From CAZCAC01 sp964496575 (GTDB lineage Bacteria; Planctomycetota; UBA1135; GCA-002686595), in the NCBI GenBank assembly GCA_964496575.1, contig CAZCAC010000122.1, positions 1 through 26,622 of the forward strand: a stretch of 26,622 bases of DNA. Direction: 5' to 3'. Each line of letters begins with the position of its first letter. Position 1 is the first letter of the stretch. The notes under the pieces are model-generated. The model searched no databases. It was given only the letters and a program-made list of their open reading frames with translations, and was not told the DNA's origin. Both the position numbers and the translations under genes were made by a program. Below, piece by piece: positions 17,677-25,619 of the stretch.

Positions 17677-18844
17677 GGCGGAAGCTCTCCTTCTCCTGGA
17701 GAAACGTACCCGGGCCGAGGAGCAGGGCGCCGTCCGGGGTCACCCGGCACGCCTCGAGCGAGACCGGCCCGAAGCCGCGGTCGTCGAGCGCCTCGCGCAG
17801 TCTCTCGCCCGGGTCGGTCGGGACGCGGTCGTTCCAGCGAGTCGAGCCCGCGGGGAGTGAGAACGCGGCGAGCGCGCGGGGCGACTCCAGGAGCACCAGC
17901 GGCTCGGCACACGGCAGGGCGTGCTCGCTGGCGCGCCCCAGCTCGCCCCACCACTCCCTCGCCTCGCCGGCCGCGTCGATCACCAGCAGCTCGCGCTCGG
18001 CGTCGAGGGGGTGGGGGACCGTCGCCGGAGTCTCGCCCACGCCGGTGATCGACTCGACCAGCGCCGCCTCGTCGTCGCCGGAGACCTCTCGCCTCACCAG
18101 CCCGCGCCCGCGCGCCACGTCGAGGCCGCGGAGGAAGTCGAAGCCGCGGTACCACGAGGCGCGGTGTGCCCGCACCGCCTTCCGGCGCCGTTCCTTCGCG
18201 GCGCTGCCGAGCGCCGGGGCCAGCTCACCGGGTGGCCCGAGCGCGGCGCGCTCGCGGTCGGTGAGCGCCCGCCACCAGCGCGTGAAGACGCGCCGCCGCA
18301 GCCTCAGCGGAACCCGCTCACGCGCGTCCGCGGCGAGGTTGGTCAGGTCGCGTCGCAGCACGGCGGGACTCACGTTCTCGCGCAGCCGCGCGTGCGTGAA
18401 GTCGATCAGGTAGGGGCGTCCCTCGTCGTCGACGAGCACGTTGCCGGCGTGCAGGTCCGCGTGGTCCAGCCCGGCGACATGGGCTCGGGCGATGAGCTCG
18501 CCCAGGGCGTTCGCCAGGGTCGTGCGCGACCCGGGAACGGCCTCGACGTCGGTGATCAGGTCGGCGAGGGTGCGCGCGCCGGGGATCGCGGTGCACACCA
18601 CCTCCCACGCCCCCAGGCGACGGCGCAGCGCCACCGCTTCGGGGACTCCGATCCCGCGCGCCCGCAGGGCGCGCAGCACCTCGTACTCCCCTCGCGCCCG
18701 GGCGCGATCGCCCAGCCGGCGCAGCCACCCCCGCGCCCGGTAGCGCTTGATCACCAACCGCCGGAGCCCGTCGGGGGCGGTCTCCTGGATCACGGTGCGG
18801 TTCGGACCCGCCTTCAGGATGTCGTGAGAGGGGATTCTGGTCAC
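17669..18844 (-). CDS. Kdo/WaaP-family LPS core kinase
   Basis: A 391-residue protein with an N-terminal Kdo/WaaP-type kinase domain, which phosphorylates sugars of the LPS inner core on the cytoplasmic side. It has a short glycine loop region, Lys33 in LVIKRY, Glu53 in RGEYE, a catalytic loop HADLHAGN (128-135) and metal-binding Asp148 in LIDF. Residues after about 215 are not part of the usual kinase; about 175 residues form an extra alpha/beta region (ELLVIDAAGEAREWWGELG and onward) I do not recognise. The gene starts the leftward operon kinase, acyltransferase, sulfatase-like, GT4, which supports a lipid A/core role. It begins at GTG 18844 with no Shine-Dalgarno; TACCTT 6 nt upstream suggests a leaderless mRNA. 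Confidence 0.87.
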   Translation of the reverse strand: MTRIPSHDILKAGPNRTVIQETAPDGLRRLVIKRYRARGWLRRLGDRARARGEYEVLRALRARGIGVPEAVALRRRLGAWEVVCTAIPGARTLADLITDVEAVPGSRTTLANALGELIARAHVAGLDHADLHAGNVLVDDEGRPYLIDFTHARLRENVSPAVLRRDLTNLAADARERVPLRLRRRVFTRWWRALTDRERAALGPPGELAPALGSAAKERRRKAVRAHRASWYRGFDFLRGLDVARGRGLVRREVSGDDEAALVESITGVGETPATVPHPLDAERELLVIDAAGEAREWWGELGRASEHALPCAEPLVLLESPRALAAFSLPAGSTRWNDRVPTDPGERLREALDDRGFGPVSLEACRVTPDGALLLGPGTFLQEKESFRRG

Positions 18845-18850
18845 CGGATC

Positions 18851-18856
18851 AAGGTA
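18851..18856 (-). promoter_or_regulatory. -10-like TACCTT before the LPS kinase gene
   Basis: On the minus strand TACCTT is followed by 6 nt and then the GTG at 18844, the spacing expected if transcription starts at the start codon. Confidence 0.4.
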
Positions 18857-18913
18857 CCCACCACGGGGGCGGGGGCGGGTGATTGGCTTTGTATTTCTGG
18901 ACGGGCTCGTCTC

Positions 18914-18919
18914 TACTGT
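18914..18919 (+). promoter_or_regulatory. -10-like TACTGT before lptF
   Basis: TACTGT lies 11 nt before the GTG at 18931. A TTGTAT at 18889-18894 could serve as a -35 with a 19-bp spacer. No Shine-Dalgarno precedes the GTG. If used, this promoter excludes the upstream in-frame TTG at 18883 as the start. Confidence 0.4.
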
Positions 18920-18930
18920 CGCGTTGCCCC

Positions 18931-20007
18931 GTGAAGTTCCACCTCTACATCTTCAGGCAGCTCCTCGCCGCCTTCGTCCTCTCGGCGACGGTGATGATCT
19001 TCATCGCCATGCCCGGGTTGGCGGTCGGTGCGGTGCACAAGCTGGGCAGCGTGGGGATGCTGGCGGTGCTCAAGTTCCTGCCGATGGTGGTCGCCGGCTT
19101 CGTGCCCTACGTCCTGCCGGTGTCGCTCCTGCTCGCCCTGGTGTCGACCTACGGTCGCCTCGCCGCGCTCAACGAGTGGACCGCGATCCGCATGGCCGGG
19201 GTCAACCCCTACCGGATGCTGCTCCCCGCGCTGGCCCTCGCCTCGATCGCCGGCGGCGGGGTCTACGCGATGAACGCGGAGCTCCTGCCGCTGATCCGCA
19301 TGCGTCAGAAGACCATTCGTCTCGACGAGCTGCGCAGCGTCTTCAAGAACCTCTCGCCGGGCAAGACCGACATCGAGCTGGGGGGGTTCTACCTCACGGC
19401 GACCTTCCGCGATCCGGCGGATCCGAACACCTTCTACGACTGCTTCATCGAGCTCCCCGCCGAGGGGGACGAGGAGCCGGAGAGCTTCCTGGCCGAGGCG
19501 GTCCGCTTCGAGTTCGACGAGACGGACATGCGGGTCTTCCTGTACGAGGCGCGCGGGGCCAGCCGCAACGTCGAGGGCTACGCCGAGGAGACGGTCCTGA
19601 CCGTGACCCAGAGCCAGCTCGTCGGCGACGATTCGGACAAGGTCTTCCACTCCCCCCGCTACAAGACCTCGGCGGAGCTGTGGGAGCGCATCAACTCGGG
19701 GGAGCTGGACGAGGCGAAGCTGCAGAGCTACCTCTACAACTGGCACCAGCGGATGGCCAACGCCGTCACCTGCCTGATGTTCGTGCTGGTCGGCTGCTCG
19801 ACCGGAGTCCTGATGCGCAAGGGAACCCAGCTCGGCGCGCTGGCGGTCGCGGTGGGGTACGCCCTGGTCTACTGGATCTTCTCCCTGCGCCTGGGCAAGC
19901 AGCTCGCCGAGGCGGGGACCGTCGAACCGTGGCTCGGCGCGTGGGGACCCCTCGCGATCTTCTGCCTGCTCGGCGGGCTCCTGACCCATCGGGCGTTCCG
20001 GGAGTGA
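18931..20007 (+). CDS. lptF: LptF/LptG-family LPS export permease
   Basis: A 358-residue YjgP/YjgQ-family membrane protein. With LptG and the LptB ATPase it extracts LPS from the inner membrane and passes it to the periplasmic LptC/LptA bridge. Three N-terminal helices are visible (LLAAFVLSATVMIFIAMPGLAVG; FLPMVVAGFVPYVLPVSLLLALVSTYGRL; MLLPALALASIAGGGVYAMNA). A periplasmic beta-jellyroll follows (about 115-275), then three C-terminal helices ending FCLLGGLLTHRAFRE. The phrase STYGRLAALNEWTAIRMAGVNPYRML is the family coupling region (GRLxxxxExxAxxxxGxS-like). GTG 18931 puts KFHLYIFRQLL at the N-terminus as in other LptF proteins. The second permease follows 4 bp later, and the two should form a heterodimer. 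Confidence 0.88.
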   Translation: MKFHLYIFRQLLAAFVLSATVMIFIAMPGLAVGAVHKLGSVGMLAVLKFLPMVVAGFVPYVLPVSLLLALVSTYGRLAALNEWTAIRMAGVNPYRMLLPALALASIAGGGVYAMNAELLPLIRMRQKTIRLDELRSVFKNLSPGKTDIELGGFYLTATFRDPADPNTFYDCFIELPAEGDEEPESFLAEAVRFEFDETDMRVFLYEARGASRNVEGYAEETVLTVTQSQLVGDDSDKVFHSPRYKTSAELWERINSGELDEAKLQSYLYNWHQRMANAVTCLMFVLVGCSTGVLMRKGTQLGALAVAVGYALVYWIFSLRLGKQLAEAGTVEPWLGAWGPLAIFCLLGGLLTHRAFRE

Positions 20008-20011
20008 TTCG

Positions 20012-21145
20012 ATGAAGCTCGTCAGCCGCCGCCGCTTCGCCCTCGGAGGGACCCTCGACCGCTACGTCGGGTCGACCTTCGCCAAGAGCTACGCCACCGC
20101 CCTCCTCGTCGTCGTCGGCCTGTTCTTCATCATGGACATGGCCAGCAATCTCGACGACTACCTGGAGCCCTGGGCCGACGGCTCCACCGTCTCGACGGGC
20201 GTGATCGCCCGCTTCTACCTGTACAACACGCCCTACCTGTTCCTGCAGGCAGCCCCGTTCATCACCTTCGTCGCCGGGCTGTTCACCCTCTCGCGGATGC
20301 TCCGCAACAACGAGGTGGGGGCGGCGCTGGCCGCCGGCATCAACGGCCGGCGTCTCCTGCTGCCGATCTTCGCCGGCGGTCTCCTGGCCGCGATGGCGAT
20401 GGTGGTGGTGCGGGAAGCGGCCACCGCCACGGTGCTGCCGATCCGCGACTCGCTGCACTACGTGCTCACCGAGCGTAGCGAGGACCGCGTCTACAAGGTG
20501 GTCCGGCTGCGCGACCTGTCGGGGAGCCTGCTGAAGCTCTCCGAGTACCGCCCCGGCGACGGCGAAGAGCCGCCGGAGATCATCGACCTCGCGGCCCACC
20601 TGCGGGAGGGGAAGACCTGGGTGGCCAACATCGTCGCCGATCGGGCGTACTACGAGGAGCGCGAGGGCGAGTGGGGGCTGCGGCTGGTGGGGGGCGAGCG
20701 CACCGAGCTCACCGATCGGAGCCTGGTGAGCGAGGTCGACTGGCTCGGACCCGACGAGTTCGCGTTCACGCCCGAGCTCGCCGCGACCTTCCGGCGGGCG
20801 CGGGACCAGCCCCTCGAGCTCTCGTTCATGGAGGCGATCGAGCTGGGGCGGCGGGATCCCGACAACGTCATCTACCAGACGCTGATGCAGTACCACCTGA
20901 CCTTCCCCCTGGCCAACCTGGTGCTGCTCCTGTGCGGGCTGCCGGTCCTGATGCGCCACGAGCGCAGCGCCGGGGCGGAGGGGCTGGCCAAGGGGCTGCT
21001 CCTGTGCCTGTTCTTCTTCGCGACCGACTTCATCTGCCGCAACCTCGGCGTCCAGGGCTCTCTCGACCCCCTGCTCGCCAGCTGGCTGCCGGTGCTGATC
21101 TTCGGGAGCCTGGGGGTGGTGCTCTTCGAGTCGATGCGCTGCTGA
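20012..21145 (+). CDS. lptG: LptG/LptF-family LPS export permease
   Basis: A 377-residue paralogue of the preceding gene, with the same three-helix, jellyroll, three-helix layout. It begins GGTLDRYVGSTFAKSYATALLVVVGLFFIMDMASNLDDYL, matching the LptG N-terminus (xLDRYVxRxFxxxxxxxL). NTPYLFLQAAPFITFVAGLFTLSRMLRNNEVGAALAAGI is the coupling-helix region that contacts LptB. The periplasmic domain is about 135-275, followed by helices FPLANLVLLLCGLPVL, GLLLCLFFFATDFICRNLG and LPVLIFGSLGVVLFESM. ATG 20012 is 4 bp after the lptF stop, so the two are co-translated. No lptA, lptB or lptC is in the window. Assignment as LptG rather than LptF rests on the LDRY start and gene order. Confidence 0.87.
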   Translation: MKLVSRRRFALGGTLDRYVGSTFAKSYATALLVVVGLFFIMDMASNLDDYLEPWADGSTVSTGVIARFYLYNTPYLFLQAAPFITFVAGLFTLSRMLRNNEVGAALAAGINGRRLLLPIFAGGLLAAMAMVVVREAATATVLPIRDSLHYVLTERSEDRVYKVVRLRDLSGSLLKLSEYRPGDGEEPPEIIDLAAHLREGKTWVANIVADRAYYEEREGEWGLRLVGGERTELTDRSLVSEVDWLGPDEFAFTPELAATFRRARDQPLELSFMEAIELGRRDPDNVIYQTLMQYHLTFPLANLVLLLCGLPVLMRHERSAGAEGLAKGLLLCLFFFATDFICRNLGVQGSLDPLLASWLPVLIFGSLGVVLFESMRC

Positions 21146-21166
21146 CGCCCGCCGTGGACCCCCTCC

Positions 21167-21185
21167 CGGAGGCCACGGACCTCCG
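21167..21185. terminator. Weak stem-loop after lptG
   Basis: CGGAGG (21167-21172) and CCTCCG (21180-21185) form a 6-bp stem with a 7-nt loop, 21 bp past the lptG stop, with no T-run. Read-through into the next gene is likely. Confidence 0.25.
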
Positions 21186-21230
21186 AAGTCCTTGTCGAAG
21201 CGGACCTTGGAACCGGCCGGGCCCCTGCCG

Positions 21231-21236
21231 TATCCT
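21231..21236 (+). promoter_or_regulatory. -10-like TATCCT before the helical-repeat lipoprotein gene
   Basis: TATCCT in the context GCCGTATCCT, 74 nt before the ATG at 21311, in the 165-bp gap after lptG. The same ten bases occur on the minus strand before the heptosyltransferase gene. No clear -35 is visible. Confidence 0.35.
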
Positions 21237-21310
21237 CCCGGAGAGCGGGAAGGACCGCCGCCGACCGGCGTCCATACCCCCTCTCACGACGCCGGAACCT
21301 CTCCTCGCCC

Positions 21311-22594
21311 ATGAACCCGACCCGCTGCACCTCCCGACCCCGCACGATCCGGTCCCTCCCGGCTCTCCTCCTGGCGGCGGCCCTCCTCGCCCCGGGGTGC
21401 GCCTCCACCGAGGAGGAAGAGCTCACCCTCGCCCAGGTCGAGGACGCGGCCTTCCACGAGCGCTTCGAGGAGGCGGTCCGCCTGGCCGACCAGCTGCGAG
21501 CGGAGCACCCCGACGACCGGGAGATCGCCGAGGCCCATCGCCTGGCGACCGTCGGCTACTACCTGGAGCGCGGCCGCAAGGCGACCTTCCAGGAAGAGGA
21601 CCTCGAGGCGCTGGCCTGGTTCCGGGACGCGCTGGAGATCGCGCCGGAGAACCCGCTGGTCCAGGAGTGGATCCACAAGACGCGCAACAAGGTGGCCGCT
21701 CGCTGGCTGCGCAAGGCTCACGAGGCCTTCGCCAGCGACGACCTCGCGGCGGCGCTCGAGGCGTACCGCCAGGCGCTCGACTTCAAGCCGAACGATGAAT
21801 CGGCGCTCCAGGGCCTGGCCAAGCTGACCATCCTGGTCAACTACCGCGACGGGCTCGGCGTCCAGTACTACAACGACGGTGTGCGCGCCCTGGCCGACTA
21901 CTGGCTGCAGCAGGCGCGACGCGGTTTCTCCGTGTCCAAGAAGTTCCTGCCCGAGAACGAGCGCGCGGAGCGACGGATCACCGAGGTCGACATCTTGCTC
22001 GCCAACCAGCGCGTGGCGGTGGCGGACGGGCTGGAGGTGGGAGGCCTGTACGCCGGCGCGCTGAACGAGTACCGACTGGCGCTGGCCCTCGATCCGGGGA
22101 ACGAGGAGGCGCAGCTGGGGATCGCCCGCCTGACCGACGAGGCCGCGGCGGCGCAGTTCCTGCGCGAGGCGCAGATGAAGGTCTACCGCGGCGAGTTCGA
22201 CCAGGCGAACGAGCTCCTGGACGAGGGGGAGAAGCTCACCGAGGTCCAGCAGGACCTCTTCCAGGAGACGCGCGAGGAGATCGTGACCGCTCGACTGCAG
22301 CGGATCTACGACCGTGCTCTGAACCTGGAGCACGACCAGCTCTACGAAGAGGCGATCGCGGGCTACGGCGAGCTCCTCGAGCGGGCGGACTTCTTCAAGG
22401 ACGCCCGCACGCGCAAGGAGACGCTGGAGAGCTACGTCGAGCAGGCCGGTGCCTACTACGAAGAGGCGATGCAGCAGACCGATCCGGAGCTGAAGATCCT
22501 GAGCCTCCGCGCGATCGAGGGCTTCTGGCCGGAGTACAAGGACATCCAGCTGCAGATCAAGACGCTGGAGAAGCAGGTCGGTTCGCGGGATTGA
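21311..22594 (+). CDS. TPR-like helical-repeat lipoprotein
   Basis: A 427-residue lipoprotein with a long basic n-region, a hydrophobic stretch (LPALLLAAALLAPGC) and lipobox LAPGC (Cys30). The rest is a chain of helical hairpins with tetratricopeptide features: AFHERFEEAVRLADQLRAEHPDDREIAEAHRLA, LEALAWFRDALEIAPENPLVQEW, DLAALEAYRQALDFKPNDESALQGLAKL (approximate), GGLYAGALNEYRLALALDPGNEEAQLGIARL and YEEAIAGYGELLERADFFKDA. TPR lipoproteins usually scaffold envelope complexes; the partner is not evident. It is downstream of lptFG on the same strand. Its 3' end overlaps the convergent heptosyltransferase gene by 38 bp. Confidence 0.85.
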   Translation: MNPTRCTSRPRTIRSLPALLLAAALLAPGCASTEEEELTLAQVEDAAFHERFEEAVRLADQLRAEHPDDREIAEAHRLATVGYYLERGRKATFQEEDLEALAWFRDALEIAPENPLVQEWIHKTRNKVAARWLRKAHEAFASDDLAAALEAYRQALDFKPNDESALQGLAKLTILVNYRDGLGVQYYNDGVRALADYWLQQARRGFSVSKKFLPENERAERRITEVDILLANQRVAVADGLEVGGLYAGALNEYRLALALDPGNEEAQLGIARLTDEAAAAQFLREAQMKVYRGEFDQANELLDEGEKLTEVQQDLFQETREEIVTARLQRIYDRALNLEHDQLYEEAIAGYGELLERADFFKDARTRKETLESYVEQAGAYYEEAMQQTDPELKILSLRAIEGFWPEYKDIQLQIKTLEKQVGSRD

Positions 22595-23663
22595 GCAGCG
22601 CCTCCGCCACCATCGCGGGGGTGATGTCGCGCAGGCACACCGCACCCTCGGGATGGGCGCACGTTCGCGAACAGCAGGGGGCGCACTCGGGTGACGGGGC
22701 GGCGTGCAGCACGCGGTGTGGTCCCCCGTGTTCCGGAGTCGGCCACGGGCCGGTGCGCCGGGGGTCCTGGGGACCGGCCAGGGCGAGGACCGGCAGCCCG
22801 CACGCGGCGGCGAGGTGCATCGGCCCGGAGTCGCCGGAGCAGAGGCGCGCCCCGCGCTCGGCGGCGGTGGTGAAGAAGGCGGCGAGCTCGCGCAGGCCGC
22901 GCTGATCGACCCAGTGCGCGATCCGGGGCTCGCCCGCGAGCTCCCGCTCGAAGCGCGTTCCCAGCTCGGCCTCCCCGGGGCCGGAGAGCGCCAGGGTGGT
23001 GACGCCGCGCGCGCCGAGCTCGCGCAGGAGCTCGCGCTGGTGGGACTCCGGCCAGGCGCGGGGGTCTCCCGCGGCGGCGAGCTGCAGGAGGACGATCGGT
23101 CCGTCGGCGTCGCCGAGCCGCTCGCGCCAGCGCTCTTCCCCGCCCCGGCGCTCCTCCTCGGTGAGCTCGAACCAGTCCTCCGGCACCCAGGCGGGTTCGA
23201 GCCCGGTCAGGGTCCTGGCGAGGTGCAGGCCGCGGTCGAGGGCGTGCACGGGCGGGGGGAGCGGCGTCGGCGCACACCGATCGTTGAGCGCGAGCCAGCC
23301 CAGGGGCTCCCGCCACTCCGAGCGGTGGAAGCCGGAGCGGCGCCGGGCGCGCGAGAGGCGGGTCACCGCCGCGCTCTTCCAGTTCCCCTGGGCGTCGATC
23401 GTCCAGTCGGGACGGAAGCGGCGGAGCTCCCGCCAGAGCCGGGGCCAGGCGCCGATCCCCCCCCGGCGGTCGAAGAGGATCGTCCGGGTGACCCCGGAGA
23501 GCCCCCCGACGAGGTCGGCGAACTCCGGCTGCACCGCCCAGGCTATTCTCCCCTCGGGGAACCTCTCGCGCAGGGCGTGGAAGACGGGCAGGGCGTGGAC
23601 CACGTCCCCGAGGTGCGAGAGGCGCACGATCAGGATCCGGGAGGGGTTCGAGGAGGGGGGCAC
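22557..23663 (-). CDS. GT9 heptosyltransferase-like protein
   Basis: A 368-residue GT-B enzyme of family GT9, which transfers ADP-heptose to the LPS inner core (WaaC/WaaF/WaaQ types). The start RILIVRLSHLGDVVHALPVFHAL is the family N-terminal signature. IDAQGNWKSAAVTRLSRARRRSGF follows. The nucleotide-sugar side is RLCSGDSGPMHLAAACGLPVLALAGPQDPRRTGPW. The C-terminal cysteine cluster (CAPCCSRTC then VCLRDITPAMV) is common in this family. GTG 23663 is chosen because no nearer start fits the first beta strand; it has no Shine-Dalgarno but TATCCT 7 nt upstream. It diverges from the histidine kinase gene across 21 bp. Substrate position (heptose I, II or III) is not readable. Confidence 0.88.
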   Translation of the reverse strand: MPPSSNPSRILIVRLSHLGDVVHALPVFHALRERFPEGRIAWAVQPEFADLVGGLSGVTRTILFDRRGGIGAWPRLWRELRRFRPDWTIDAQGNWKSAAVTRLSRARRRSGFHRSEWREPLGWLALNDRCAPTPLPPPVHALDRGLHLARTLTGLEPAWVPEDWFELTEEERRGGEERWRERLGDADGPIVLLQLAAAGDPRAWPESHQRELLRELGARGVTTLALSGPGEAELGTRFERELAGEPRIAHWVDQRGLRELAAFFTTAAERGARLCSGDSGPMHLAAACGLPVLALAGPQDPRRTGPWPTPEHGGPHRVLHAAPSPECAPCCSRTCAHPEGAVCLRDITPAMVAEALLNPANRPASPAS

Positions 23664-23669
23664 GGCGCG

Positions 23670-23676
23670 TAGGATA
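23670..23676. promoter_or_regulatory. Overlapping divergent -10-like hexamers
   Basis: TAGGATA carries TAGGAT on the plus strand (9 nt before the kinase ATG at 23685) and TATCCT on the minus strand (7 nt before the heptosyltransferase GTG at 23663). The whole divergent spacer is only 21 bp, so if both are used the two promoters share bases and may compete. Confidence 0.45.
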
Positions 23677-23684
23677 CGGCCACG

Positions 23685-25619
23685 ATGATCCGACGCATAT
23701 CGACGAAGTGGCTCCTGGCGGTCCTGGCCAGCGTCGTGGTGCCCTTCGTGGGCTTCGCCTGGTACATCGACATCAGGCTGGCGGACCGGCTGTCGAACGA
23801 TCTGGTCAGCTTCTACCTGCTCAGCTTCGCCGCGAACCTCGCCGAACGGGTCGACGACGAGCTCGCGGAGCGGCGGCTGGATATCGACCTGTGGGTCAAC
23901 GACCCGATGGTCGCCACCTCGCTCGGCGAGGAGCCCCGGGAGTCGGCCTTCCGGCTGGAGGAGCGCTTCGATCGCTTCGTGCGGCGCAGCGACTCCTTCG
24001 ATCTCCTGCTGGTGATCGACGGGGAGGGAAGCTGCGTCGTCTGCAACGGGGTGGACATGCACGGCCTCCCGCTGCCTCCCGAGACCCTGGTCCGGATCCT
24101 CGACTGGGAGTTCGCCGAGGAGGAGTGGTTCCGGCGCGCCTCGGCGGGGGAGGCGACGCTGGTCGACCACCACATCTCGTCGCTCCTCTTCGCCGAGCCG
24201 GAGCTGCTGCGGGCCGAACCGCCGTCGGGCCTTCCCGACGAGAGGGACTACGCCGTCGGTATCGCCGAGCCGGTCTTCGCCTTCGATCACCCGGAAGAGG
24301 TGATCGGCGTGGTCTACGGGCTGCTCAACTGGAGCGTCATCCAGAGCGATATTCTCGACGCCTCCCGTCCGGACACCTTCGACGGCTTGATCGGATCGCA
24401 GTTCTACTCGACCTCCTACGCGTGGCTGTGGAAGTCCGACGGCAACTCGATCATCGGCCACGACGACCGCACGCTCTACGGTGAGAAGGTCAACGGGGAG
24501 CGCGTAGACCTCCAGGTGCTGGTCGACGCGGCGCTCTCGTCGAACTGGGACATGTATCCCGAGTACACGTTCAAGGGGGTACGCAAGCACGCCGCGTTCA
24601 AGCACTGCGCGAGCCCGGAGGACGGTGGGCTCGGCTGGGTGCTGGGGATCGGGATCGACAACAGTGACATCTACGCGACGGTCAACGAGCTGCACCGCAT
24701 CCTGGTCAACGCCAGCGTGCTGGTGCTGGTGGTGGTGATCGTCTGGACGGTCTTCATCGCGCGCCGCACGACGCAGCCGATCCTGGCGCTGCAGAAGCAC
24801 ACCCAGCGGGTCGCGGACGGGGACCTGGACGCGCGGCTCGAGGTCCAGTCCCACGACGAGCTCGGTCAGCTCGCCCAGGCCTTCAACCGGATGACCGCGG
24901 AGATCTCCGAGAGCCGCGAGCGCCTGGTCCAGGCGGAGAAGGAAGCGGCCTGGCGGGAGATGGCGCGGCAGATCGCGCACGAGATCAAGAACCCGCTCAC
25001 CCCGATCGGTCTGTCGGTGAATCTCCTGCGCCGGGCGCGGGACGAGAGGAGCGAGGACTTCGACGCGATCCTCGATCGCACGCTCGAGCTGATCGGCCGG
25101 CAGGTCGAGAACATGCGGCAGATCGCGCAGAACTTCTACCTCTTCGCCGGGCAGCACCTGTCCGAGCCCAGGGTGGTCGATCCTCGTGAGCTGGTGGACG
25201 AGGTGTGCGCGTTGAATGCGGCCTGGGCCGACGAGCTGGGCGTGGAGACGCGCATCGAGGGACGGGCGGACTCGATCCACGTCGACCCGACCGAGTTCCG
25301 GCGCGTCCTGATCAACCTGGTCACCAACGCCTTCGAGGCGATGCCGGACGGGGGGACGCTGGAGGTGCGCCTCGGCAACGAGGACGGCCGGGTGAGGATG
25401 GAGATTCGCGACAGCGGGCCCGGGATCGCCGAGGAGGTCCGGCAACGCCTGTTCGAGCCCTACTTCACGACGAGGACGAGCGGGACGGGCCTGGGGCTCG
25501 CGATCTGCAAGCGGGTCATCGACGAGCTGGGCGGGGAGATCCGGATCGAGGCGGTGCCGGATGGAGAGGGGACGGGCACGGTGGTGGTGCTCCTCCTGCC
25601 CCGGGCGGAAGGCTCGTGA
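23685..25619 (+). CDS. Transmembrane sensor histidine kinase
   Basis: A 644-residue kinase. One transmembrane helix (about 8-28) and a second (about 340-358) flank a periplasmic sensor of about 305 residues, probably a double Cache-type fold. The sensor contains Cys117-x-x-Cys120 and Cys308. A HAMP domain (361-413) follows. The phosphoacceptor H-box is ARQIAHEIKNPLTPIG with His432. The ATPase boxes are N (LINLVTNAFEA, 542-552), G1 (DSGPG, 576-580), F (EPYFTT) and G2 (GTGLGLAI, 600-607). The ALARM-like HEIKNPLTPI and the N-box resemble NtrY-type kinases, which often work with sigma-54 activators. No receiver-domain protein is in the window. ATG 23685 has no Shine-Dalgarno. The stop overlaps the next gene's GTG. 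Confidence 0.92.
   Translation: MIRRISTKWLLAVLASVVVPFVGFAWYIDIRLADRLSNDLVSFYLLSFAANLAERVDDELAERRLDIDLWVNDPMVATSLGEEPRESAFRLEERFDRFVRRSDSFDLLLVIDGEGSCVVCNGVDMHGLPLPPETLVRILDWEFAEEEWFRRASAGEATLVDHHISSLLFAEPELLRAEPPSGLPDERDYAVGIAEPVFAFDHPEEVIGVVYGLLNWSVIQSDILDASRPDTFDGLIGSQFYSTSYAWLWKSDGNSIIGHDDRTLYGEKVNGERVDLQVLVDAALSSNWDMYPEYTFKGVRKHAAFKHCASPEDGGLGWVLGIGIDNSDIYATVNELHRILVNASVLVLVVVIVWTVFIARRTTQPILALQKHTQRVADGDLDARLEVQSHDELGQLAQAFNRMTAEISESRERLVQAEKEAAWREMARQIAHEIKNPLTPIGLSVNLLRRARDERSEDFDAILDRTLELIGRQVENMRQIAQNFYLFAGQHLSEPRVVDPRELVDEVCALNAAWADELGVETRIEGRADSIHVDPTEFRRVLINLVTNAFEAMPDGGTLEVRLGNEDGRVRMEIRDSGPGIAEEVRQRLFEPYFTTRTSGTGLGLAICKRVIDELGGEIRIEAVPDGEGTGTVVVLLLPRAEGS

Noticed and set aside
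18865..18879. G-rich run GGGGGCGGGGGCGGG as a possible G-quadruplex between divergent genes
   Set aside because: Only three G-runs are close together; a fourth of at least three Gs is not present nearby, and the base composition makes such runs common.
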